From assembly GCA_013314865.1 (NCBI GenBank), contig JABUEV010000142.1:1-6569 (forward strand): a DNA stretch of 6,569 nt, read 5' to 3'. The stretch's first letter is position 1; each line of letters opens with the position of its first letter. The DNA comes from Bacteroidales bacterium. GTDB taxonomy: Bacteria; Bacteroidota; Bacteroidia; Bacteroidales; VadinHA17. The translations under genes and the position numbers were made by a program. Positions 1 to 6,569 of this stretch are shown here, piece by piece. Below the pieces are notes generated by a model. It did not search any database. It saw only the letters and a list, made by a program, of their open reading frames with translations, and was not told where the DNA came from.

Positions 1-1
1 T

Positions 2-2101
2 GTACCGCAAGATGACCTGCTTATAGAGGAGCTTACGGTATACCAGAATCTCTATTACAATGCAAAGCTCTGTTTTGGAGGGTACAGTGAGGATGAGCTT
101 AATGCCACGGTGGAAAAGGTTCTTAAAGACCTCGGTCTGTATGATATTAAAGATTTTCAGGTTGGAGATCCTCTAAACAAAATGATAAGCGGAGGACAGA
201 GAAAAAGGCTCAACATAGGTCTTGAATTAATGAGGGAACCTGTAATCCTTCTGATCGATGAACCGACTTCAGGCCTTTCTTCATCCGACTCTGAAAAGGT
301 GATGCAGCTGCTCAAAAATCAGGCACTCAGGGGAAAACTTGTATTCGCAGTGATTCACCAGCCCTCTTCCGACATTTTAAAGATGTTTGACAGATTGTGG
401 ATTCTTGACAAGGGTGGCTATATGATCTATGACGGAGACCCTGTGGAAGCCCTTGTCTATTTCAAGACTGAAACATCGCAGGCAAATGCAGCTGAAAGCG
501 AATGCCCCAACTGCGGGAATATTGACACTGAAAACATACTGCATATAGTTGAGGTTAAGGTCATCGACAACTCCGGCATGGAAGGTAAAGAAAGGCAGAT
601 AAGCCCTTCTGAATGGTATGAAAAGTACCGGAGAAAAATGATGGCCATAATTGACGGACAGCCAGCAAAAGCAGAAATACCTAAAAGCAATTTCAAAGTC
701 CCGGAGAAACTGGAGCAGATCAAAACTTTTCTCAAAAGGAATGTAAAAAGAAAACTGGCTGACCGCCAGTACATGTTGCTTACTCTTCTTGAAACTCCTC
801 TCCTTGCGCTGATACTGGGATTTATCTCAAAATACAGTGAAAACGGTGTGTATGTCTTTTCAGCAAATAAGAATTATTACATCTTTCTCTTTATGTCTGT
901 AATCGTAGCCCTGTTTATAGGGCTTACGGTGAGCGCTGAAGAGATTTTCAGGGACAGGAAGATTCTTGAAAGGGAAAAATACTTGAATATAAGCAGGTTG
1001 AGTTACTTGCTTTCAAAAATTGCTTTCCTTTTCCTGCTGTCGGCAATCCAGTCATTGTTCTTTGTTATTGTTGCCAATAATCTTCTTGAGGTAAAAGGAA
1101 TGTATTTTCAGCAATGGCTTATTTTGTTTTCAACGGCTTGTTTTGGTAACATTCTGGGACTCAATATTTCATCAGGAATGAGAACTGCGGTGAGCATATA
1201 TATTCTCATTCCCCTTCTCCTTGTGCCGATGCTTATACTGGGCGGAGCAATGATAAGATTTGATGATCTGCACAAGTCGATGACACGAAAGGTCTATGTT
1301 CCTGTGATAGGAGATATAATGGCCACAAGATGGGCTTATGAGGCTCTTATGGTTGAAATGTTCAAGAGCAACAGGTTTGAAAAGCCATTTTTTGAATATG
1401 ACATGGAGATCAGTCATTATGACTGGGTCGCTTCATTTCTTCTTCCCGCTCTGAGAGTTAAGGTCGATGAATGCAGGATAGCAGGTAATGACCCCAGATA
1501 CCGGTATCAGGTCGAAAATAATCTGGCAAAAATCAGTTATCATATAGATGAACTGACTGCTCTGACTAACATTGTTCCGGGAAAATGGAAGGAAAACCTC
1601 TATTATACCAAATTTAACAATTACACAGCAGAAGCTGTAAGGGTTTTTCTCGACAGCGTCAGATCAGATATAAGAGCTCACAGCCGTGCAGTTTCACTCA
1701 GGCGGGATTCACTATACAATGAAATAAAAAATCAAATAGGGGAAGAGGGAATAACAAAACTCAGGAATGAGAATTACAATGAAAATATAGCCAATGTAGT
1801 GTTGAACAGACTGCATACAAATAAGATTTATGATTCTGAAAAAAAGTTCATTCAAAAAGCTGATCCTGTTTTTATGAAACCGGGTTCGAGATACGGACGG
1901 GCTCATTTTTATGCACCCTATAAACAACTTGGCAGCCTGAAAATTGAAACTCTGATTTTTAATGCACTGGCAATCTGGTTGATGATCTTAGTGCTGTTTG
2001 TTACTCTTTACTATGATGTCCTGAAACGGTTCATAGTATTACTTGAGTCTCTGAACATCCCGATCTGGAGAAAATTCGGCAGGGAATTACTGCAGGGTTA
2101 G
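2..2101 (+). CDS. ABCG/White-type ABC exporter, ATPase fused to membrane domain (5'-truncated)
   Basis: This is a half-transporter exporter of the ABCG (White/EPP) class with the ATPase N-terminal and the membrane domain C-terminal, acting in the inner membrane; its substrate is unknown. The frame is open from base 2, giving 699 visible codons. The internal GTG at 110 is not the real start, because the 36 codons before it encode the Q-loop (VPQDD, Q3) followed by an LTV segment typical of ABCG. Walker A is therefore off the left edge. Visible motifs are the signature ISGGQ (62-66), Walker B ILLIDE (82-87), D-loop-like SGLSSSD and the H-loop histidine H119. A linker carries a CPNCG pair (C168, C171). 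Predicted membrane helices lie near 259-277, 292-313, 336-362, 372-392, 397-420 and 651-674, giving the usual six with an unusually long, roughly 230-residue loop between helices 5 and 6. The stop is TAG. The next gene, rsmA, follows after 24 nt and is probably cotranscribed. Family assignment is strong; substrate and direction are inferred. Confidence 0.9.
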   Translation, partial: VPQDDLLIEELTVYQNLYYNAKLCFGGYSEDELNATVEKVLKDLGLYDIKDFQVGDPLNKMISGGQRKRLNIGLELMREPVILLIDEPTSGLSSSDSEKVMQLLKNQALRGKLVFAVIHQPSSDILKMFDRLWILDKGGYMIYDGDPVEALVYFKTETSQANAAESECPNCGNIDTENILHIVEVKVIDNSGMEGKERQISPSEWYEKYRRKMMAIIDGQPAKAEIPKSNFKVPEKLEQIKTFLKRNVKRKLADRQYMLLTLLETPLLALILGFISKYSENGVYVFSANKNYYIFLFMSVIVALFIGLTVSAEEIFRDRKILEREKYLNISRLSYLLSKIAFLFLLSAIQSLFFVIVANNLLEVKGMYFQQWLILFSTACFGNILGLNISSGMRTAVSIYILIPLLLVPMLILGGAMIRFDDLHKSMTRKVYVPVIGDIMATRWAYEALMVEMFKSNRFEKPFFEYDMEISHYDWVASFLLPALRVKVDECRIAGNDPRYRYQVENNLAKISYHIDELTALTNIVPGKWKENLYYTKFNNYTAEAVRVFLDSVRSDIRAHSRAVSLRRDSLYNEIKNQIGEEGITKLRNENYNENIANVVLNRLHTNKIYDSEKKFIQKADPVFMKPGSRYGRAHFYAPYKQLGSLKIETLIFNALAIWLMILVLFVTLYYDVLKRFIVLLESLNIPIWRKFGRELLQG

Positions 2102-2125
2102 ATCTGCCTGCTAGTTTTTGAAATC

Positions 2126-2908
2126 ATGGAAAGAGTAAGACCCAAGAAAAGGCTTGGACAGCATTTCCTTAAAGACAGGAATATTGCTGAAAAAATTTCA
2201 AATTCCCTGACAGGTGATGGTTATCATTCTGTCCTTGAAGTTGGGCCGGGGACAGGAATTCTGACAGGTCTTCTTCTGAAACGTAATTTCCGGGATTTCA
2301 GGGTAATTGAAATAGATGAAGAATCTGTTGCATATCTTAAAGAACGCTTCCCTGAATTCAAAAACATTATAAGCGGAGACTTCCTTGAGCTTGATATAGA
2401 TGCTCTATTTTCAGAACCGATTGCAATCATAGGTAATTTCCCATATAATATCTCATCACAAATCTTCTTCAGAATTTTAAAATACAGGAATATAATCCGG
2501 GAAGTATGTTGCATGGTACAGAAAGAAGTTGCAGAAAGGATTTGTGCAGGTCCCGGCTCCAGGACATACGGCATTCTGAGTGTTCTCATCCAGGCTTTTT
2601 ATTCTGCTGAATATCTTTTCTCCGTTTCACCATCAGTTTTTGCACCTCCACCTAAGGTATTATCAGGGGTGATGCGTATGAAAAGGAACAGTCAGTCAGG
2701 ACCTGGATGTAATGAAGAACTTTTTTTCAAGGTAGTGAAGACCTGCTTCAACCAGCGGCGTAAGATCCTGAGAAATTCACTTAAAAAAGCTTTCCGGATC
2801 ACTAATGAAGATTATCCACTTCTCAGTTTAAGGCCCGAGCAACTGTCAGTTGCGGAATTTACAGACCTGACAAACTGGATAGAAGAGAACTTTATAAAAT
2901 CAGAATGA
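2126..2908 (+). CDS. rsmA: 16S rRNA (adenine1518-N6/adenine1519-N6)-dimethyltransferase RsmA (KsgA)
   Basis: RsmA uses S-adenosylmethionine to dimethylate two adjacent adenosines in the 3'-terminal helix of 16S rRNA, a late step and checkpoint in small-subunit maturation in the cytoplasm. The 260-residue protein is of normal family length and complete. Motifs in order are RLGQHFL (9-15), the SAM-binding loop EVGPGTG (38-44), the acidic ribose-binding pair E62/D64, GDFLELD (84-90), the catalytic NFPY (104-107, the N-x-P-Y of adenine-N6 methyltransferases), VFAPPPKV (171-178) and FNQRRK (208-213) in the C-terminal RNA-binding part. The ATG at 2126 is chosen because the conserved RPKKRLGQHFL segment begins five residues later; it has no Shine-Dalgarno sequence. 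The gene lies 24 nt after the exporter gene, suggesting readthrough. Its last 9 bases, including the TGA stop, overlap the end of the convergent permease gene. Confidence 0.97.
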   Translation: MERVRPKKRLGQHFLKDRNIAEKISNSLTGDGYHSVLEVGPGTGILTGLLLKRNFRDFRVIEIDEESVAYLKERFPEFKNIISGDFLELDIDALFSEPIAIIGNFPYNISSQIFFRILKYRNIIREVCCMVQKEVAERICAGPGSRTYGILSVLIQAFYSAEYLFSVSPSVFAPPPKVLSGVMRMKRNSQSGPGCNEELFFKVVKTCFNQRRKILRNSLKKAFRITNEDYPLLSLRPEQLSVAEFTDLTNWIEENFIKSE

Positions 2909-4165
2909 GAATCCTATTGCATCAACCGGATTCATTTTTGCCGCTGAGAGGGCAGGAGCATATCCAGCAATGATTCCAATAATCGCAGAGATGACTATTC
3001 CAAGGACTATATTGGCAACTGTCAGATGCATCTTTAGCTCGTACAGGTAATTTATTGCCAGGGTGCCTGTGAAAACCAACAGCAGTCCCAGAATGCCGCC
3101 CAGAACAGAAAGCATTACCGATTCAGTGAGGAACTGCTGAAGAATAAAAAACTTCTTTGCACCCAGTGCTTTCTGGATACCTATTATGTTGGTTCTTTCC
3201 CTTACTGACACAAACATTATGTTTGCAATGCCGAATCCTCCCACAAGGATTGAGAATCCTCCTATTATCCATCCGGCAAGATTGATTCCCCTGAAGACAG
3301 CAGAAAAACCCTGGGTCAGCATGCTTGCCCTGTTCAGAGAGAAATTTGACTGTTCTCCCGGTTTCAGCCTGCGTGAGGCTCTGAGTACCATTGTCAGATC
3401 ATCACTAAGTTCCTGAACAGGCACCCCCGGCCTGGCCCTTACAATAAGCTGGGTATCGTTGGACCTTGATCTGAGGTTTATAAAACTTCTGCCGAATTTA
3501 AGAGGCACTATAGTGATCTGGTCAATATTACTTAGGCTTATGCCTCCTTCTCCCTCCTTCTTCAGTACTCCTATTATTTGTGCCTTAAAATTTGCTATTG
3601 AAACTTCTTTTCCGACAGGATCTGTATTTTCAAAAAGTCTTTCAGCAATTTCAGCCCCCAGAACTGCAACATTTGCTCCGCTAGTAAATTCATTCGGTGA
3701 GAAATAGCGCCCGGTTGCAATCTCAAAAGTCACAACCTTTTCCAGGTCTTCAGTAACTGCAGCAATTACAGCATCATTGGCAACATTGTTTCTGAATTTT
3801 ATTTTATCGGATTTTGCTGCAAGAAATGACACCGCAGCTGCCTTTGATGACTTTTCTGTGACAGCCCTGTAGTCGTCAAGTGTCAATGAAGGCCACCTTA
3901 TTATGTTCCACCATTCAATGTTAGGATCAAAAGACCATGGAAATTTCTGAACATAAATCACATTGTCTCCCATAGAATTTATGCTGTCGCGGATTGACTT
4001 CTCCATCCAGTCAAGAACCGTGAATACGGTAATTATTGAAAAAATACCAATGGTAATTCCAAAAAGAGAAAGAAATGTCCGCAGTTTATTGACAAATACT
4101 GAATTAATTGCAAACAGGAATCCTTCCTTCAGGAGACGCAAAAACAACCTGCTTTCTTTTATCAT
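2900..4165 (-). CDS. MacB/FtsX-type ABC transporter permease
   Basis: This is the membrane subunit of a MacB-like ABC transporter, a class that works mechanically across the periplasm in efflux or envelope trafficking rather than moving substrate through a membrane channel. The 421-residue protein has the family layout: a cytoplasmic N-terminus with the conserved NKLRTFLSLFGITIGI segment leading into membrane helix 1 (about 33-51), a periplasmic MacB_PCD-type domain (about 52-285), then an FtsX-type domain with helices near 296-319, 348-375 and 384-406. The coupling loop VRERTNIIGIQKALGAKK (321-338) and the ending NPVDAIGF (412-419) are also characteristic. The ATG at 4165 fits, since the conserved region starts about 25 residues in. 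No ATPase domain is fused and none is encoded next to it in the window; the exporter ATPase at the left edge has its own membrane domain and is not a likely partner. The substrate is unknown. A lipoprotein-release (LolC/E-like) role is less likely but not excluded. Confidence 0.92.
   Translation of the reverse strand: MIKESRLFLRLLKEGFLFAINSVFVNKLRTFLSLFGITIGIFSIITVFTVLDWMEKSIRDSINSMGDNVIYVQKFPWSFDPNIEWWNIIRWPSLTLDDYRAVTEKSSKAAAVSFLAAKSDKIKFRNNVANDAVIAAVTEDLEKVVTFEIATGRYFSPNEFTSGANVAVLGAEIAERLFENTDPVGKEVSIANFKAQIIGVLKKEGEGGISLSNIDQITIVPLKFGRSFINLRSRSNDTQLIVRARPGVPVQELSDDLTMVLRASRRLKPGEQSNFSLNRASMLTQGFSAVFRGINLAGWIIGGFSILVGGFGIANIMFVSVRERTNIIGIQKALGAKKFFILQQFLTESVMLSVLGGILGLLLVFTGTLAINYLYELKMHLTVANIVLGIVISAIIGIIAGYAPALSAAKMNPVDAIGFSF
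2909..2939 (+). terminator. Possible intrinsic terminator of rsmA inside the opposing gene
   Basis: Directly after the rsmA stop, GAATCC (2909-2914) can pair with GGATTC (2928-2933) across a 13-nt loop, and ATTTTT follows (2934-2939). A 6-bp stem with about half G+C and a short T-run is a weak but correctly oriented Rho-independent terminator for the rightward transcript. It lies within the last codons of the minus-strand permease gene, where terminator function and coding must coexist. Read leftward, the hairpin is not followed by a clean T-run. The pairing is seen directly; the function is inferred. Confidence 0.35.
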
Positions 4166-4175
4166 TGTAAAATAA

Positions 4176-4183
4176 TAAAGATA
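4176..4183 (-). promoter_or_regulatory. Candidate Bacteroidota-type -7 element for the permease gene
   Basis: On the minus strand this reads TATCTTTA, seven of eight matches to TAnnTTTG. It lies 10 nt upstream of the permease ATG, so the message would be nearly leaderless. No TTTG is seen about 20 nt further upstream. An overlapping second near-match, TATTTTCG, lies just upstream on the same strand. This is weak evidence in AT-rich DNA. Confidence 0.2.
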
Positions 4184-4247
4184 CGAAAATACTCAGTTCT
4201 AAGTTATATTCAATATTTGTCTGTATCAATTGTTGGAAAAATTTATC

Positions 4248-4255
4248 TAATTTTA
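4248..4255 (+). promoter_or_regulatory. Candidate Bacteroidota-type -7 element for purH-mreB
   Basis: TAATTTTA matches seven of eight positions of TAnnTTTG and would place the transcript start roughly 40 nt before the purH ATG. The only upstream TTTG (4216-4219) is about 28 nt away, longer than the usual spacing near 20, so the -33 element is not convincing. A TATAAT at 4278-4283 also exists but would leave almost no leader. Confidence 0.22.
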
Positions 4256-4301
4256 ACCGCCTGAAAAACACTGCCAATATAATTTAATCAACACAAGGGG
4301 A

Positions 4302-5825
4302 ATGAAGGATAAAAGAATTAAAAGCGCATTGATATCAGTATATTACAAAGACCGGCTTGAAGAAATTGTCAGATTGCTTGCCGGCCTTGATATCCGGATT
4401 TTTTCAACAGGGGGCACTTATTCTTTCATAAAAGAGCTTGGAATAGATGCTGAGACAGTTGAATCACTCACCACATATCCTTCAATTCTTGGAGGGCGGG
4501 TAAAGACTCTGCATCCGTCAGTTTTTGGTGGCATACTTGCCCGTCGTGAAGATCCGGGCGATCAGGGACAACTTCAAAAATACAAAATTCCGGAGATTGA
4601 CCTGGTTATTGTAGATCTTTATCCTTTTGAGGAGACAGTTAAGTCATCCGGTAATGAGGAAGAAATAATTGAAAAAATTGATATAGGAGGCATTTCACTT
4701 ATCAGAGCCGCTGCAAAAAATTTCAATGACGTATTGGTCATTTCAGACAGAAGCCAGTATGATCGTCTGATAGAGCTTCTTAAGACAAAGAAAGGGTTTA
4801 CATCACTTGACGACAGGCGCCGTTTTGCAGCCGAATCCTTCATGAGGTCGTCGCATTACGACACTATGATATTCAGATATTTTAATGAAAAGGAAAAAGT
4901 TAATGTCTTCAGAGAAAGCATTAATTTATCCTATCCATTGAGGTACGGTGAAAATCCCCATCAGGCAGGACTGTTCTATGGCAATTTAGACGCAATGTTT
5001 GAAAAGCTTCATGGCAAGGAAATTTCATACAATAACCTTCTTGATATTGATGCGGCAATCGATCTTATTGATGATTTCAGCGAAACAACATGTGCAATAA
5101 TAAAACATAACAACGCATGCGGAGTTGCCTCGCGGGAAAATCTTCTTACAGCGTGGAAAGATGCACTGGAGTGCGATCCGATTTCGGCATATGGCGGAAT
5201 TATAATAACAAATTCAACTGTTGATGAAACAACCGCTTCAGAAATTGATAAGATCTTTTTTGAGATAATTATTGCCCCCTCCTTCACTGACGGATCTATT
5301 GAACTGCTGAAAAAGAAGAAAAACAGGATAATTCTTGTGAGGAAGGGATTTAAGAAGCCTGCTTATAGTTTCAGGAGTGTGCTTAACGGTGTTTTATGGC
5401 AGGAGAGAGACCTTAAAACCGAGACCATAAGCGATCTGAAGGTGGTAACATCAAGACAACCGACTGCTGAAGAGATGGAAGACATGCTCTTTGCCAACAA
5501 GATAGTAAAGCACAGCAAGTCAAATGCAATTGTGCTTGCGAAGAACAAACAGCTTTGCGCGAGTGGTGCCGGACAGACTTCAAGAGTGGATGCGCTGAAA
5601 CAGGCTATTGAAAAAGCCGTCAGTTTCGGATTTAATCTTTCAGGTGCCGTTATGGCATCGGATGCATTTTTCCCTTTCCCCGACAGTGTTGAAATTGCAC
5701 ATAAAGCAGGAATTACTGCCGTCATTCAACCCGGAGGATCTGTCAGGGACCAGGAATCGGTTGATTATTGTTCAGCCAATAATGTTGCAATGGTATTCAC
5801 CGGAACAAGACATTTTAAACATTAA
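4302..5825 (+). CDS. purH: Bifunctional AICAR formyltransferase/IMP cyclohydrolase PurH
   Basis: PurH performs the last two steps of de novo IMP synthesis in the cytoplasm: formyl transfer from 10-formyltetrahydrofolate to AICAR, then ring closure of FAICAR to IMP. The protein has 507 residues, normal for the family. The N-terminal MGS-like cyclohydrolase domain (about 1-195) shows STGGT (35-39), TTYPSILGGRVKTLHP (57-72), DLYPFEETV (105-113) and IDIGGISLIRAAAKN (126-140). The C-terminal formyltransferase domain (about 200-507) shows RYGENPHQ (214-221), the catalytic K268-H269 pair in KHNNACG, the GAGQTSRVD segment, SDAFFPF (453-459), QPGGS (476-480) and the terminal RHFKH. KHNNACG departs from the KHxNPCG of many bacteria, but I recall it as normal in Bacteroidota. 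The ATG at 4302 fits the usual short N-terminus before the conserved KRIKSAL; AAGGGG lies only one base before it, too close for a standard Shine-Dalgarno sequence. mreB follows after 18 nt. Confidence 0.98.
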   Translation: MKDKRIKSALISVYYKDRLEEIVRLLAGLDIRIFSTGGTYSFIKELGIDAETVESLTTYPSILGGRVKTLHPSVFGGILARREDPGDQGQLQKYKIPEIDLVIVDLYPFEETVKSSGNEEEIIEKIDIGGISLIRAAAKNFNDVLVISDRSQYDRLIELLKTKKGFTSLDDRRRFAAESFMRSSHYDTMIFRYFNEKEKVNVFRESINLSYPLRYGENPHQAGLFYGNLDAMFEKLHGKEISYNNLLDIDAAIDLIDDFSETTCAIIKHNNACGVASRENLLTAWKDALECDPISAYGGIIITNSTVDETTASEIDKIFFEIIIAPSFTDGSIELLKKKKNRIILVRKGFKKPAYSFRSVLNGVLWQERDLKTETISDLKVVTSRQPTAEEMEDMLFANKIVKHSKSNAIVLAKNKQLCASGAGQTSRVDALKQAIEKAVSFGFNLSGAVMASDAFFPFPDSVEIAHKAGITAVIQPGGSVRDQESVDYCSANNVAMVFTGTRHFKH

Positions 5826-5843
5826 CAAATAATATCTCATTAT

Positions 5844-6569
5844 ATGGGACTTTTCTCATTTTTAACACAGGAAATTGCAATAGATCTCGGAACAGCCAAC
5901 ACTGTCATAATTCATAACGACAAGATAGTTATTGACGAACCCTCAATTGTGGCTATCGATAAGAATACCGGAAAACTGATAGCTATAGGTGAGGCTGCCC
6001 GGCAGATGCATGGTAAAACCCATGAAAATATCAGAACCATCAGGCCTTTGAGAGACGGGGTAATAGCTGACTTTAATGCTGCTGAGCTGATGATTAGGGG
6101 AATGATTAAAATGATTAACACCGGTCCCCGTTTTTTTACACCTTCACTTAAAATGGTTGTAAGTATCCCTTCAGGAAGTACCGAGGTTGAACTCCGGGCT
6201 GTACGCGACTCTTCAGAACATGCTGGCGGAAGGGATGTGTACATGATATACGAGCCTATGGCAGCTGCTATTGGAATCGGACTTGATGTTGAAGCTCCGG
6301 AAGGATGTATGGTGGTGGATATCGGAGGAGGGACGACCGAAATTGCAGTTATCGCTCTTGGCGGAATTGTCTGTAATAAATCAATTAGAATTGCCGGTGA
6401 TGGCTTTACAGCTGATATCCAGTCGTACATGAGACACCAGCATAATATAAAGATTGGAGAAAGAACAGCGGAGGATATCAAGATTGCTGTGGGGGCAGCT
6501 CTGCCGGATATTGACAATCCTCCTCCCGACTATATTGTCAGAGGACCAAATATCATGACATCACTTCCT
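5844..6569 (+). CDS. mreB: Rod shape-determining protein MreB (3'-truncated)
   Basis: MreB is the bacterial actin homologue that polymerises on the inner face of the membrane and guides the elongation machinery (MreC, MreD, RodA, PBP2). The first 242 residues of an expected 340 or so are present; the frame is open to the right edge. The N-terminus MGLFSFL is a short hydrophobic membrane-targeting segment. Nucleotide-binding motifs are phosphate-1 DLGTANT (14-20), the catalytic-position glutamate E137 in YEPMAAAIG, phosphate-2 DIGGGTTE (159-166), and IGERTAEDIK (204-213). The GDGF at 185-188 has glycine where related proteins usually carry a charged residue such as E, K or R, a minor variation at a tolerant position. 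The ATG at 5844 matches the conserved start and lies 18 nt after the purH stop, so cotranscription is likely. I expect mreC downstream, outside the window. Confidence 0.97.
   Translation, partial: MGLFSFLTQEIAIDLGTANTVIIHNDKIVIDEPSIVAIDKNTGKLIAIGEAARQMHGKTHENIRTIRPLRDGVIADFNAAELMIRGMIKMINTGPRFFTPSLKMVVSIPSGSTEVELRAVRDSSEHAGGRDVYMIYEPMAAAIGIGLDVEAPEGCMVVDIGGGTTEIAVIALGGIVCNKSIRIAGDGFTADIQSYMRHQHNIKIGERTAEDIKIAVGAALPDIDNPPPDYIVRGPNIMTSLP

Larger units (their letters stand above)
4166..4301. promoter_or_regulatory. Divergent intergenic region between permease gene and purH
   Basis: This 136-bp AT-rich stretch is the only sizeable non-coding DNA in the window. It must carry the start signals for both the leftward permease gene and the rightward purH-mreB unit unless promoters lie inside the coding regions. 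It is too short for a typical metabolite riboswitch plus promoter. I see no strong inverted repeat resembling an operator and no convincing terminator. Imperfect matches to the Bacteroidota -7 element (TAnnTTTG) occur on both strands and are listed separately. Confidence 0.55.

Noticed and set aside
110..112. GTG as the start of the exporter gene
   Set aside because: The frame is open upstream to base 2 and the upstream codons encode the conserved Q-loop and following ABCG segment, so the gene starts outside the window.
2112..2120. TAGTTTTTG just before rsmA as a promoter -7 element
   Set aside because: It needs an extra base to match TAnnTTTG, has no TTTG about 20 nt upstream, and ends only 5 nt before the ATG. 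Readthrough from the exporter gene is simpler.
2224..2589. A 121-codon minus-strand open frame within rsmA
   Set aside because: It is antisense to the SAM-binding core of a clearly intact rsmA and shows no protein-family features.
3186..3707. Two plus-strand open frames (3186-3416, 3459-3707) opposite the permease gene
   Set aside because: Both are antisense to conserved permease segments, lack recognisable motifs and are separated by stops. They are shadows.
4295..4300. AAGGGG before the purH ATG as a Shine-Dalgarno site
   Set aside because: Only one base separates it from the ATG, too close for normal pairing, and no other start in the window has such a site.
5363..5725. A 120-codon minus-strand open frame within purH
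   Set aside because: It is antisense to the conserved formyltransferase domain, and its composition reflects the complementary strand of purH codons.
5912..6517. A 201-codon open frame on the minus strand
   Set aside because: It lies entirely antisense to mreB, whose plus-strand frame has every expected actin-fold motif. The antisense translation has no recognisable family and is a shadow.
1..6569. A mobile element, CRISPR array, tRNA/rRNA gene, riboswitch or defence system
   Set aside because: I saw no regularly spaced repeats, transposase motifs, terminal inverted repeats or RNA folds, and the DNA is almost fully covered by housekeeping genes.

Overview
This window looks like an ordinary chromosomal segment from a member of the Bacteroidota, most likely Bacteroidales. 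Four things suggest this. The RsmA, PurH and MreB residues match the Bacteroidota versions of these families as I remember them: NFPY in RsmA, KHNNACG in PurH, and an MGLFSF start followed by RDSSEHAGGR in MreB. The purH-mreB gene order is typical of that phylum. No start codon has a well-placed Shine-Dalgarno sequence. The DNA is moderately AT-rich. I cannot name a genus from the sequence alone.

Layout: (1) Positions 2-2101 (+) hold the 3' part of an ABCG/White-type ABC exporter gene. The reading frame is open from the left edge, so the Walker A region lies outside the window. (2) After a 24-nt gap comes rsmA/ksgA (2126-2908, +), the 16S rRNA dimethyladenosine methyltransferase. (3) A MacB/FtsX-type ABC permease gene lies on the minus strand (2900-4165). 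It meets rsmA tail to tail with a 9-bp coding overlap, and a weak hairpin plus T-run that could end the rsmA transcript lies inside its last codons. (4) A 136-bp AT-rich divergent intergenic region (4166-4301) separates it from purH. (5) purH (4302-5825, +) encodes the bifunctional last enzyme of IMP synthesis. (6) After only 18 nt, mreB (5844 to the right edge, +) encodes the rod-shape actin homologue; 242 codons are visible and the 3' end is cut off.

The genes form three transcription blocks: exporter-rsmA rightward, the permease alone leftward, and purH-mreB rightward, the last probably continuing into mreC/mreD and further cell-wall genes as is usual in this phylum. The blocks are functionally unrelated housekeeping units (export, ribosome maturation, efflux or lipoprotein-type transport, purine synthesis, cell shape). 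I found no mobile element, CRISPR array, tRNA, rRNA, riboswitch or defence system. Apart from the 136-bp divergent region, nearly every base lies in a gene. I see no convincing undescribed system here; the findings are modest points about gene organisation and protein architecture.
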